DNA of 64,000 nucleotides from Novosphingobium sp. (GCF_030696665.1 NZ_JAUYRV010000010.1:56013-120012); one strand, 5' to 3'; counted from the first letter of the stretch, positions 52,335 through 61,343 are shown. Notes: generated by a model from the letters alone, not told the origin. Program-made: numbers and translations.

Positions 52335-53384
52335 TCAACACAGGCCTCCGGAAGCGGGCGGCGGCGCCTGCTCCGATCGCCCGGCAAAGAGCGATGCTCC
52401 GGATTCCGGTCGGCGTGGGAGGCCGTCGCGGGCGGCCAGGCTTTTTGACCGTCGTTGTGTTCCGGCCTCCGACCGATAGTGATTGGCCAGATATTCTGCT
52501 GCAAGCCGCAGTTGTCGGTCGAAGACCGAGGTTTCGTTGATCAACATTACAACTTGCGGAGCCGGGAGGGCAAATGCCAGATCGAGCATGATCAGTCGGT
52601 GGGCGATCGTATCGGCGCGTCCGCTTTCAGCGAACATGCACGCAAAGCTGTGGGAACGGCTGACTGACGCCAGAATCTCGCTGTAATCATCGGTTTCGAC
52701 GGCATGGCGTACGTCGCCTAGCTCGCAGGCCTTCAGCGATGCATCCGTCACATGACGCAACGGATGAGCGATGGTCAGCGTCGCATTCGAAAAATGGGCA
52801 AGGTCGGCGGCCGTAACGCCGCGCCTGCCGGCCAGCGGGTGCGATTGCGATACGAACACTGCCAGAGGTTCGTCGATGATGATGTCCTTGCGCACCACAC
52901 CTTCATGGCTCTCCACATCGGCACTATCGGTAATGGTGATGGCGATGTCGAACTCACCGCTTGCGACCATTGCAGTGATCGCGCCGGATTCCCTGTCACA
53001 TATATCCGTCGTGATGGTGCGATCGGAATAGCGTTTGCGCAATTCGGCGACACGGCCCAGCAGGTTGCGACTGACATAGGGTGCAAGGCCAATGCGCCAG
53101 TGGGACTTTGTCGAAAGCGGTAGCAGGTCGGCCTCGAGGTGATTGACGGCGGCGATTACGGCTCGCGCGCGTTCTGCTGCCAGTTCACCGGCAGGCGTAA
53201 GCAGAGGCGACCCGCCACGGCGACGGTGGAACAGAGATACGCGCAGGCGATCTTCCAGAGCACGTATATGTTCGCCCACCGCGACTGGCGAAAGGCCCAG
53301 TGCGGCAGCAGCCTTGCGGAAGCTGCTGTGTTCGATGACGAGCAGAAGTATTTCGAGCTGGCGCAAGGTTATGTGGCACTGCAC
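52335..53384 (-). CDS. LysR family transcriptional regulator
   Basis: A 349-residue LTTR: N-terminal winged HTH (LRQLEILLLVIEHSSFRKAAAALGLSPVAVGEHIRALE) and a periplasmic-binding-like effector domain from about residue 95. The last 40 residues (TQRRSKSLAARDGL...PPPASGGLC) are a low-complexity extension unusual for the family. It is downstream of and on the same strand as flavocytochrome module B, 102 bases away. Confidence 0.88.
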   Translation of the reverse strand: MQCHITLRQLEILLLVIEHSSFRKAAAALGLSPVAVGEHIRALEDRLRVSLFHRRRGGSPLLTPAGELAAERARAVIAAVNHLEADLLPLSTKSHWRIGLAPYVSRNLLGRVAELRKRYSDRTITTDICDRESGAITAMVASGEFDIAITITDSADVESHEGVVRKDIIIDEPLAVFVSQSHPLAGRRGVTAADLAHFSNATLTIAHPLRHVTDASLKACELGDVRHAVETDDYSEILASVSRSHSFACMFAESGRADTIAHRLIMLDLAFALPAPQVVMLINETSVFDRQLRLAAEYLANHYRSEAGTQRRSKSLAARDGLPRRPESGASLFAGRSEQAPPPASGGLC

Positions 53385-53486
53385 CCGGATCGTCCCCTCA
53401 GGCGCCGGTCCGCTTCACATGCGGGCAGATCGCTCACGAAGCCTAAACCCAACCACCACTTGGCGCAATGGCAGTGGGTGTTCGGG

Positions 53487-53864
53487 TCAGACTGTCCATT
53501 GTACCGTCAGCAGCCGCGCATCGGGCCGAATACTCAGGTGCGGTGGCAGGTCGGACGCCGGGAAGGGTTGATCGTCAAGCCTGACTCCAGGCTCGAAACG
53601 CACATATTCCGCAAGCAGTACGGCATTAGCCGGAGAAAGCAGCGCGGTCAGTCGGGCACCGCCCGGGCGCCGGGCATCCAAGGGGGTCAGGAACGCGCCG
53701 GTTTCGATCCGCAGCTTTGCCGGGAGACCCGGGGCACCGCGGACCATGTCCACTTCAACAATGTCGAAGGTCGCTGGCATTGGCCGTGCCAGCGCGGCAC
53801 GGGGCAAGGATGCTGCGGCGGTGGCTGCCGCGCCCGCGCGCAGGAATTCGCGCCGGTGGATCAT
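53487..53864 (-). CDS. small Tat-signal protein of flavocytochrome module B, unknown function
   Basis: A 125-residue protein with a twin-arginine signal (HRREFLR, then an Ala-rich h-region ending RAALA). The mature part of about 100 residues is beta-rich by look (FDIVEVDMV, KLRIETGAFL, YVRFEPGVRLDD, LLTVQWTV) and has no cysteine. I see no clear alignment with the module A Tat protein, only shared size, signal and gene position. ATG overlaps the cytochrome stop (ATGA). Confidence 0.72.
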   Translation of the reverse strand: MIHRREFLRAGAAATAAASLPRAALARPMPATFDIVEVDMVRGAPGLPAKLRIETGAFLTPLDARRPGGARLTALLSPANAVLLAEYVRFEPGVRLDDQPFPASDLPPHLSIRPDARLLTVQWTV

Positions 53865-54190
53865 GGCGCGGCCTTCACGGGCGTGGGCTGCTTGGCGATC
53901 CATCGCGCCAGTACACGCAAGTCTGCATCGCTGATCTCGCTCGCGTGGAAAACCGGCATACCTGGCGCGCCTTGCCGTGCGACGGTCACCACGGCTTCTT
54001 CGGACAGGCCGATCCCCCGCAATTCCGGCGCACCGGGCACGCTGCCGTGACAATAGCCGCATGTTGCGCGCCAGATGGCGTCCGGTTTGTGCGCCGATGC
54101 CTTGAGTGGCGGCTTCTGGGCAAATACCGGCAAGGCCAAAACCGGCGTTACGACCAAGGCCACAGCCGCGACCAGCGACGACGTTTTCAT
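53861..54190 (-). CDS. cytochrome c subunit of flavocytochrome (module B)
   Basis: A 109-residue periplasmic monohaem cytochrome with a Sec signal (MKTSSLVAAVALVV...PVFAQ), haem motif C44-GY-C47-H48 and axial Met78 in GAPGMPVF. Electron acceptor of the module B flavoprotein; ATGA overlap with both neighbours. Confidence 0.87.
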   Translation of the reverse strand: MKTSSLVAAVALVVTPVLALPVFAQKPPLKASAHKPDAIWRATCGYCHGSVPGAPELRGIGLSEEAVVTVARQGAPGMPVFHASEISDADLRVLARWIAKQPTPVKAAP

Positions 54191-55695
54191 ACCCGGATAC
54201 CCGATTTGCCGGGGGCGATGATTCCGCTCGGGTCCAGCGCCCGCTTGATCCGGCGATTGATATCGAGATTGGCTTGGCCATGCAGGCTCGCCACCTGATC
54301 CATGAAGCCGACCGACGTGCGGTACATGCCAAAGCCCGCCCCGGCCATCGCATCCACCATTTCGGTATAGCACGCCCTGACGCGCGCCATCTGCGCCTTG
54401 TCCGCCCGATCATAGGTCAGCGGCATGACATTGAGTGCCGCTCGTTCGCCAAAGGCGGTGCCCACCATGAAATCCACGCCGTGGCGGTCGGTGATGGACC
54501 GTGCCAGTTCCAGCTGACGTTGCATGTCAGTCCCTCGCATCGGCGAAACAGGTGCGCACCAGGTCAGTCCGCCGCCACCGATCCAGTTGAACAGGGCAAA
54601 GGATTTCAGCGTCAATTCGTTGATTTGCTGCTCGTCCTTAGCATCGGGGATCAGCGTTGCCCCCGCCGCTTCGAGCCGCGCCCTGGCCTCCTGCCAATCG
54701 GCCTCGACCCGGTCTGGCCGGCCATAAAGCGTGAACACATAGTTCCAAGCGCCAAGGCCCATCTTCTTCAATTCCGCGACGGCCATTTCCTGCGGGATCG
54801 CGCCCGGCCCATCATAGACCTCTGCCTTGCGCCGGGTCGCGGCCAGAAAGATGCCGGCATTGCCAAGCACGCCTTCGGTCTGGATCGTGCCGTCGAGCCG
54901 CAATCCGCGCACCGTATCGGTCAGCCGGACGATGTCCGAGGGATCGGGCCAGTGCGCGATCACCGTTTTGTGTGCCGCAGGGGCAGGCATCAGCCACAGG
55001 CCCATCTTGGTCACGATGCCAAAGTTGGACTGGGTGAAAATGCCGTCCAGGGTCGGCCCATAGCCATAGCGAAACGCCTGCCAACTGGTGGTGTCGGCCA
55101 CACCGCCAAGCCCGGTGCGAAACAGGGTTCCGTCCGACAAGAGTACCTCGAAACCGCAGCTATGGGCGAAGTGATCGCCATAGGGGGTCACCCCGTGTCC
55201 ACGTTCGAGCGTATTGCCGATGGGCGAAACGATCGGTCCGGGCCCTGGAAAATCGAGCCAAAAATCGTACCCGGTGGTTTTAATGAACTCCTGCAACTGG
55301 TGGTAGGTCACGCCCGGCTCCACCACTACGGTGCCAAGCTCCGGGTCGAAATCGGTGATCCGGTTCATCCGCCGCAGGTCGAGGACAACGGTTCCGCGAT
55401 CGGCCACGGACGATGATCCGTAGCCGATGTTGCGCCCGGTAGAGGTTGGCCACAGCGGCACGCGCAAGCGGTTGGCGATGGCCACAACCGCCTTCACTTC
55501 CTCGATCGATGACGGGCAAATTGCGGCAGACGGCATGTGATCATCGTCGTCGAACGGCATCGCCACGTGGCCATAGGGGAGCACATCCTGAGGCGAGGAT
55601 TTGACCCATTCAGCCCCCACGGCGGCTTCGCACGACTTCAGGAAGCTTCTGAAATCAGCCGGGGACGTACCTGGCGGTAGTAGAATGTCAGCCAT
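54187..55695 (-). CDS. FAD-linked oxidase, VAO / p-cresol methylhydroxylase flavoprotein family (module B)
   Basis: A 502-residue paralogue of the module A flavoprotein: PP-loop RVPLWPTSTGRNIGYGSSS (about 79-96), GDHFAHSCGFEVLLSDGTL, QSNFGIVTKMGLWLMP (also in A as QSNLGIVTKLGLWLMP) and tail DPSGIIAPGKSGI. No signal peptide. Together with the overlapping cytochrome c it should form a benzylic-hydroxylating flavocytochrome. Divergence in the substrate-side half suggests a related but different phenol from module A. Start ATG 55695. Confidence 0.87.
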   Translation of the reverse strand: MADILLPPGTSPADFRSFLKSCEAAVGAEWVKSSPQDVLPYGHVAMPFDDDDHMPSAAICPSSIEEVKAVVAIANRLRVPLWPTSTGRNIGYGSSSVADRGTVVLDLRRMNRITDFDPELGTVVVEPGVTYHQLQEFIKTTGYDFWLDFPGPGPIVSPIGNTLERGHGVTPYGDHFAHSCGFEVLLSDGTLFRTGLGGVADTTSWQAFRYGYGPTLDGIFTQSNFGIVTKMGLWLMPAPAAHKTVIAHWPDPSDIVRLTDTVRGLRLDGTIQTEGVLGNAGIFLAATRRKAEVYDGPGAIPQEMAVAELKKMGLGAWNYVFTLYGRPDRVEADWQEARARLEAAGATLIPDAKDEQQINELTLKSFALFNWIGGGGLTWCAPVSPMRGTDMQRQLELARSITDRHGVDFMVGTAFGERAALNVMPLTYDRADKAQMARVRACYTEMVDAMAGAGFGMYRTSVGFMDQVASLHGQANLDINRRIKRALDPSGIIAPGKSGIRV

Positions 55696-55864
55696 GCTCT
55701 CCAGCCATTTTGTTTTGGAATTGTCGCATCTTGTCAAATCCCGGCCGGGTCCTGTCAATCGCCGTCATCGGCCGTACCGCATGGTGCAGCCGCAGGGTGA
55801 TTAAGGCAGATTGACAGCTGGCGGAGTATCTGGGGGATTCGTCGTTGGCGTAACCCAATGATAT

Positions 55865-55882
55865 ATATAGATTTATCTATAT
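55865..55882. promoter_or_regulatory. AT-rich palindrome in the module B control region
   Basis: ATATAGAT and ATCTATAT are exact reverse complements around TT, inside a longer run of A and T. Could be an operator or an overlapping divergent -10 region. Confidence 0.45.
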
Positions 55883-55929
55883 CGCTAGCGGGGAAAAAGC
55901 CGTGGCCAAGGCCACTATGCTCCGCAAAA

Positions 55930-55951
55930 GTGAAAGGTTAAATCCTTTCAC
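55930..55951. promoter_or_regulatory. 22-bp inverted repeat in the module B control region
   Basis: GTGAAAGG and CCTTTCAC flank TTAAAT, an 8-bp perfect inverted repeat. No T-run follows, so an operator is likelier than a terminator. Candidate site for the nearby LysR, MarR or TetR regulators. Confidence 0.45.
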
Positions 55952-56076
55952 CTGATCGGTCGTTTCCACATTCTTCGGATGGGCGTTGCTGTCCTATCTT
56001 CCAACTGTCGGGATGACGAAGATGGCACCCACGTCAGGGATGCTGTCCGGACCGATAGGACGAGGATAGATCTGAT

Positions 56077-56604
56077 ATGACCAGCACCGGCGGTGAATCC
56101 TTCCATAGCGACAGCATCGGTCTGCCTTGGGCGCAGAACTGGTCCGGCAATCCGGCCATCGAACTGAAGCTGCTGATGTCCGATATCGAAGGCGGGCGCT
56201 ATGCTGTGCGCATGCGGTTCCGTCCGGGCCTGCAGATCGTGCCGCACAAGCACACCGGCGAAGTCCATGCCTATACCTTCAGCGGCAAGTGGACGTACCT
56301 CGAATACCCGGACAGCCCGGATAATGTCGCCGGGTCCTATCTGTTCGAACCGCCGGGCACGGTCCACACGCTGAAGATCGCCGACGATGCCGCTGATTGG
56401 ACCGAGATTCTGTTCATCCTCTATGGCGCGATGATCCACCTTGATGAAGCAGGCACCGTCATCGGCGTTACCGACGCCGGCAGCGTGATCGACGAATATG
56501 CGCAGCGGTTGCACGAACAAGGCGATCCGGTGCCTGCTGCACTGCCGCTGGGTGGACGCATGGCCTACAGTCCGTTGATGACCGCGCAGGAGGCATCACG
56601 ATGA
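56077..56604 (+). CDS. cupin protein like 2,4'-dihydroxyacetophenone dioxygenase
   Basis: A 175-residue single cupin. Metal ligands are probably H57 and H59 (VPHKHTGEVHA) and H97 (EPPGTVHTL). Length and the HTGxVHAxTxxGxW pattern resemble 2,4'-dihydroxyacetophenone dioxygenase, an iron enzyme that splits the side chain of a hydroxylated 4-hydroxyacetophenone to 4-hydroxybenzoate and formate. Here it could cleave the side chain after benzylic oxidation. The assignment is by motif memory only. First gene of the plus-strand module B operon; overlaps the next by ATGA. Confidence 0.72.
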   Translation: MTSTGGESFHSDSIGLPWAQNWSGNPAIELKLLMSDIEGGRYAVRMRFRPGLQIVPHKHTGEVHAYTFSGKWTYLEYPDSPDNVAGSYLFEPPGTVHTLKIADDAADWTEILFILYGAMIHLDEAGTVIGVTDAGSVIDEYAQRLHEQGDPVPAALPLGGRMAYSPLMTAQEASR

Positions 56605-57290
56605 CCGACCGCATCGACGCGCTTGAACGCCGCCTTGCCGCGCAGGATGACCGCATCGCCGAGCTTAGTGCTGCCGTCGCCCATCAGGAAGACCGCGAGG
56701 CGATCGAGCGGCTGCAGTATGCCTATGGCTATTTCATGGACAATCGCATGTTCGACGAAATGGTCGATCTGTTTTGCGATGATGAGCCGTGGATGGAAAT
56801 CGGCCAGCGCGGGCGTTATTTCGGCAAGGCCCGCATCCATTCGTTCCTGCTGGACGTGCTGGGCGATGGCCGCTGGGGCCTGCTGCGCGACGAGGTGATC
56901 AATCACGTCCAGATGCAGCCGCTGATCACGGTCGAACCGGGCGCAATGACCGCGCGATCGCGGGCACGCGCGCAAGTGCAGGGCAATTCGCCGCCCACGA
57001 CCGAGTTCTTCCTGCTGGCCGAAGCCATCTACGAAAACGAATATGTCCGCGAAGACGGCGTGTGGAAGATCAAGGGGCTAGGCGTTGCTATGACGTTTTA
57101 TACCCTGCTCCCGCGTGAAAAGATCTGGTTCCATTCCGCGCCGCCAAGCGAAGCGTTCCCGCCCGATCAGCCGAGCCTGCCCGACGATCCGGGACTGGGC
57201 CGCCAGTTTGCGCCGTGGCACTTCACGCACCCGGTCAAGGGCTATGCCCTGCGTGTGCCTGCTTCCGATCCAGCGGAGGGCGCACGGTGA
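56601..57290 (+). CDS. SnoaL/NTF2-fold protein
   Basis: A 229-residue protein: an N-terminal coiled-coil helix (DALERRLAAQDDRIAELSAAVAH) precedes a SnoaL-like domain (ERLQYAYGYFMDNRMFDEMVDLF) and a long proline-rich tail. This fold includes dehydratases, isomerases and the formaldehyde-releasing lyases LdpA and LsdE of sphingomonad lignin-dimer pathways. Which reaction applies is unknown. Coupled to the cupin and to the NmrA-like gene (GTGA). Confidence 0.75.
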   Translation: MTDRIDALERRLAAQDDRIAELSAAVAHQEDREAIERLQYAYGYFMDNRMFDEMVDLFCDDEPWMEIGQRGRYFGKARIHSFLLDVLGDGRWGLLRDEVINHVQMQPLITVEPGAMTARSRARAQVQGNSPPTTEFFLLAEAIYENEYVREDGVWKIKGLGVAMTFYTLLPREKIWFHSAPPSEAFPPDQPSLPDDPGLGRQFAPWHFTHPVKGYALRVPASDPAEGAR

Positions 57291-58225
57291 CCCGTTATGC
57301 CATCACCGGTGCATCCGGTCCGTTCGGTCAGGGTGTCGTTCATCACCTGCTCGCGCAAGGTGTGCCTGCCAGCGACCTGATCCTGCTGAGCCGCAGCCCG
57401 GACAAGCTGGCTTCGTTCGCGGCCGCCGGCGCGCAAGTCCACAAGGCCGATTTCGACGACTACGACAGCATGAGCGAAGGCCTGCACGGCGCAGACCGGA
57501 TGCTGATGATCAGCGCGCTGAAAGTCGGCTTCCGTATTCCGCAGCATACCCGCGCAATCGAGGCGGCGCGAGAAGCCGGTGTGGGTCATGTGGTTTACAC
57601 CTCGTACATCGGCAAGGAACCAGACAACCCGTCGCTCGCCGTGGTCGATCATCGCGGCACCGAACAGGCGCTGCGCCAGTCCGGCCTCGTGTGGACATCG
57701 TTGCGCAACGCGCAATATGCCGATGCGCTCGTCGAAGCCGCGCCGCGCGTGCCGTTGCGCACGGGCGAGTGGCAAGGCGCGACGCGCGAAGGCCGCATGC
57801 CCGTGGTCACGCGCGATGATTGCATCCGCAGCGCCGCCTTCGCGCTTCTCGCGCCCGATACCGCCAACCGCACGTTCAATATCACCGGCCCGGAATGCCT
57901 GACCTATCGCGCCATTTCACAGATCATTGCCGAGGTCGCGGACTTTCCGATCCGCTGGGTCGATGTGACGCCTGAGGAGCGCTATGCCTTTTTCGATGCG
58001 ATGGGCGTTCCGCGTGAGGCCGTGCCCGATCACAGCGTAGATGCAATCCCGTGGTCGAGCGACGATATCGTGTCGATGGAAGTGGGGATTCGCGATGGTT
58101 GGTTCGATATCGAATCCCGCGATGTCGAACTGCTGACCGGCACGCCCGCGCAATCGTTCCGCGATTTTGCGCTGAGCCGTCAGGACGATCTGCGCGCACT
58201 GGTCGCCGAAGGGGCGGGACGCTGA
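57287..58225 (+). CDS. NmrA-like NAD(P)H-dependent reductase (module B paralogue)
   Basis: A 312-residue atypical SDR, GTG start overlapping the SnoaL stop. N-terminal GASGPFGQGV; VVYTSYIGKEPDNPSLAVVDH parallels VYTSVAGIHPRNPTLSATDH in the module A copy, and both share EERYAxFDAMGVPR. Probably reduces a quinone, quinone methide or ether. Confidence 0.84.
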   Translation: MTRYAITGASGPFGQGVVHHLLAQGVPASDLILLSRSPDKLASFAAAGAQVHKADFDDYDSMSEGLHGADRMLMISALKVGFRIPQHTRAIEAAREAGVGHVVYTSYIGKEPDNPSLAVVDHRGTEQALRQSGLVWTSLRNAQYADALVEAAPRVPLRTGEWQGATREGRMPVVTRDDCIRSAAFALLAPDTANRTFNITGPECLTYRAISQIIAEVADFPIRWVDVTPEERYAFFDAMGVPREAVPDHSVDAIPWSSDDIVSMEVGIRDGWFDIESRDVELLTGTPAQSFRDFALSRQDDLRALVAEGAGR

Positions 58226-58226
58226 C

Positions 58227-59820
58227 ATGACCCGGTTCGATGCTGATATCATCATTGTCGGTGGCGGCTCGGCCGGGTGCGCGCTGGCGGGGCGGCTGGC
58301 CGATGCGGGCGTTGATACGCTGCTGATCGAAGCGGGCAAACCCGACACCGATCTGCGCACGCTGGTGCCCGCGCTGACCGTCGCCGTCGTTAACAACCCG
58401 GACTATGACCAGGGCATCACCGCCGAACCCGATGATACCATCGGCGGACGACAGGACATCTGGCCTGCAGCTCGGCGGCGGAAGCGCCATCAACGGGATG
58501 ATCTATGTGCGCGGGCACCGCCGCGATTATGATCGCTGGGCCGAACTGGGTGCCACCGGCTGGGCCTATGACGACGTTCTGCCCTATTTTCGGCGGATGG
58601 AAACCAACAGCCGGGGCGGAGACGCATGGCGCGGTGATTCCGGTCCGATTTCGGTCAGCGACAACCGCGTCAGCTATCCGGTCATCGGCCAGTTTGTCGA
58701 TGCGGCGGCGGCATTCGGCATCCCGCGCAACCGCGATCACAATGGCGAAAAGTCCGGCGAAGGCACCGATTTTTCGCAAGCCACGCAACGCGGCGGGCTC
58801 CGCTGTAGTGCGGCGAGCGGATATTTGCGCGGCAAACTGGGCCGGACCACGCGCCGCGTGATGACCGAAACCGAAGTCTTGCGTGTGGTGATCGAACAAG
58901 GCCGCGCGACCGGTATCGTCGTGCGCCGCCAAGGGACCGAAACAACGCTGCGCGCGCGCAAGGGCGTGGTGCTGTCCGCAGGCACGCTGAACACGCCGCG
59001 CCTGCTCATGCTATCGGGTATTGGCCCGGCAGACGAATTGCAGCGCCACGGCATCGCCTGTATAGTGGACAGCCCCGAAGTGGGCAGCAATCTGCAGGAA
59101 CACGTCGGTACTCACCTGATTGCCGCCACCCATACGCGCACGATCAACAGCGATATTCGCGGGCTGGCCGCCGTTGGGCAGACATTTGACTTCCTGTTCC
59201 GGCGGCGCGGGGCGATCACTTCGTCTATGTGCCATGCGCAAGCGTTCGCGCACTCGTCGGCGGCTGAAGAGATACCCGATGTCCAGATTTCGCTCACTGC
59301 CTTTGCCTTTGAATTCAGCGCACAGGGCCGCGCCATCCTGCTTGACCGGCCTGCGGTGAGCGTCACGGTCAGCGTTGGCCGGCCCAAGGCGCGCGGGCGG
59401 ATCACCTTGCGTTCCTCCCGGCCAGAAGATCCTCCCGTAATCACGCACCGGTTGCTGGCTGCCGAGGACGATGTAGAGCGCTTGGCCCGCGCAATAGAGA
59501 TCGGACGCGAGATCCTGGCCCAGGCACCCATTGCCGCATCGATCGAGGCGGAACTGCGCCCCGGCCCGGATGTCACCGGGGCCGCCTTGCGCGCTTTCGT
59601 TATCCAGGCAGCGGTCCCGCTCTATCACCCCGTCGGGACCTGCCGGATGGGCTCGGATGCCGCGTCGGTGGTCGATCCTGAACTGCGCGTCCGCGGCGTC
59701 GAAGGGCTGTGGGTGGTCGATGCATCCGTTATGCCATCGCTGCCCATCGGCAACACCAATGCGACCGTGATGATGATCGGTGAAAAGGCGAGCGACCACC
59801 TGCTGCGCGCCATTGCCTGA
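58227..59820 (+). pseudogene. GMC family FAD oxidoreductase (module B), frameshifted
   Basis: The N terminus (MTRFDADIIIVGGGSAGCALAG with the FAD GxGxxG) is open from 58227. The rest (LGGGSAINGMIYVRGHRRDYDRW onward to HPVGTCRMG and NTNATVMMIG) is in the next frame to 59820. The switch lies near 58470, where PRGKGLGGSSAING of the module A enzyme should align: about three residues (G-R-G) are missing, consistent with an 8-nt deletion. As read the enzyme is broken, unless the assembly is wrong there. Otherwise all active-site motifs survive. Confidence 0.85.
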
Positions 59821-59879
59821 TCGCACCACCCTGCCATTTCCTAGCACCGCTCCCCTGCACGGGAGCACTGGAGTACCCC

Positions 59880-61343
59880 ATGAGCTTCGACACGATCCGC
59901 ACGCCAGACCTTCGCCACCCAGACCGGCTGTTCATCGCCGGGCGCTGGGTGGAAGCGTCGTCTGGCCGTTTGATTGACGTGATTTCAGCGTCGGCAGAAG
60001 TGGTCATCGCCAGCGTTGCGGAAGCGGCAGAAGCGGACGTTGATGCAGCGGTTGCCGCTGCCCGTGAAGCATTCGACCACGGTCCGTGGCCGCGCCTGAC
60101 ACCCACCGAACGCGCGGGCTATCTGCGCGCGATGCAGGCGGAACTGCAACGCCGCGAACCCGATCTGGCCGATGCCTGGGTCGAACAGATCGGTGCGCTT
60201 GCGGCGGTCGCACCGTTCGTGATTGGCGGCGGCACCGCATGGTTCGGCGTCTATGCCGACATGGCCGACACCTTCCCCTGGCAGGAGGAGCGCGCCTTGC
60301 TCGATGGACCGGGGCGGGGCATGGTTCTGCGCGATCCCGTTGGCGTGGTGGCGGCCATCGCGCCTTGGAACAACCCCTACGGCATCATGACCGGCAAGAT
60401 CGCTCCTGCGCTGCTGGCAGGGTGCACCGTGGTGATGAAGCCTGCGCCCGAAACCCCGATAGAGGCCTATATCCTGGCCGAAGCAGCCGAAGCTGCGGGC
60501 CTGCCGCCGGGCGTGATCAACCTGACTACAGCGCATCGGGATGTGTCCGATCACCTGGTCAATAATGCCGGGGTGGACAAGGTCAGCTTCACCGGGTCGG
60601 TCGGAGCAGGCGCGCGGATCGCTTCGGTGTGTGGCGCGCGCATTGCGCGGTGCACGCTGGAACTCGGTGGAAAATCGGCCGCCATTGTGCTCGACGATTA
60701 CGACATCGAAAGCGCCGCGCGCATGCTCGCGCAGACGATCACGATGTCGGCAGGGCAGATTTGCGCCACCTTGAGCCGCGCGATCGTGCCGGTTGCACGC
60801 AAGGCCGAGTTCGTGGCGGCGGTCGAAGCTGCGATGCGCGCCATCACGGTCGGCAGCCCGCGCGATCCGGCCACGCAGATGGGGCCGCTTGCCATCGGGC
60901 GGCAGCGTGACCGGGTGGAGGAGTACGTCGGCATCGCCTGTGCCGAAGGTGCCCGGCTGGTGACGGGCGGCGGACGGCCGAAGCACCTCGATCGCGGGTT
61001 CTATTTCGAACCGACGCTGTTTGCCGATGTGGATCCGGCCATGCGCCTCGCGCGCGAGGAAGTATTCGGGCCTGTACTTGCCGTATTGACTCACGACGGT
61101 ATCGACGATGCCATCGCCATCGCCAACGCCTCGGATTTCGGCCTGTACGGCGCGGTGTTCACCGATGATGATGACGCAGCCATGCGCGTGATGCGCGGCA
61201 TGCGCGCGGGCACTATCGCGCACAATGCCTTCCGGTTCGACACGGCCTTGCCCTTCGGCGGGTTCAAGCGATCCGGGCTGGGCCGGGAAGGCGGGCGCGA
61301 AGGGCTTGCGGGCTATACCGAATTGAAGTCGCTCATCCTGTGA
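59880..61343 (+). CDS. aldehyde dehydrogenase family protein
   Basis: A 487-residue NAD(P)-dependent ALDH: oxyanion Asn in IAPWNNPYG, FTGSVGAG, general-base Glu in LELGGKSAAIV, nucleophile Cys in GQICATLSRA and EEVFGPVLAV. It would oxidise the aldehyde formed by the GMC enzyme upstream. Last gene of the module B operon. Confidence 0.92.
   Translation: MSFDTIRTPDLRHPDRLFIAGRWVEASSGRLIDVISASAEVVIASVAEAAEADVDAAVAAAREAFDHGPWPRLTPTERAGYLRAMQAELQRREPDLADAWVEQIGALAAVAPFVIGGGTAWFGVYADMADTFPWQEERALLDGPGRGMVLRDPVGVVAAIAPWNNPYGIMTGKIAPALLAGCTVVMKPAPETPIEAYILAEAAEAAGLPPGVINLTTAHRDVSDHLVNNAGVDKVSFTGSVGAGARIASVCGARIARCTLELGGKSAAIVLDDYDIESAARMLAQTITMSAGQICATLSRAIVPVARKAEFVAAVEAAMRAITVGSPRDPATQMGPLAIGRQRDRVEEYVGIACAEGARLVTGGGRPKHLDRGFYFEPTLFADVDPAMRLAREEVFGPVLAVLTHDGIDDAIAIANASDFGLYGAVFTDDDDAAMRVMRGMRAGTIAHNAFRFDTALPFGGFKRSGLGREGGREGLAGYTELKSLIL

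Larger units (their letters stand above)
55696..56076. other. divergent promoter region of module B operons
   Basis: 381 bases between the flavoprotein gene (-) and the cupin gene (+). No coding frame is convincing. It contains two inverted repeats (55865-55882 and 55930-55951), listed separately, which make it the likely control point for both divergent operons. Confidence 0.55.
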
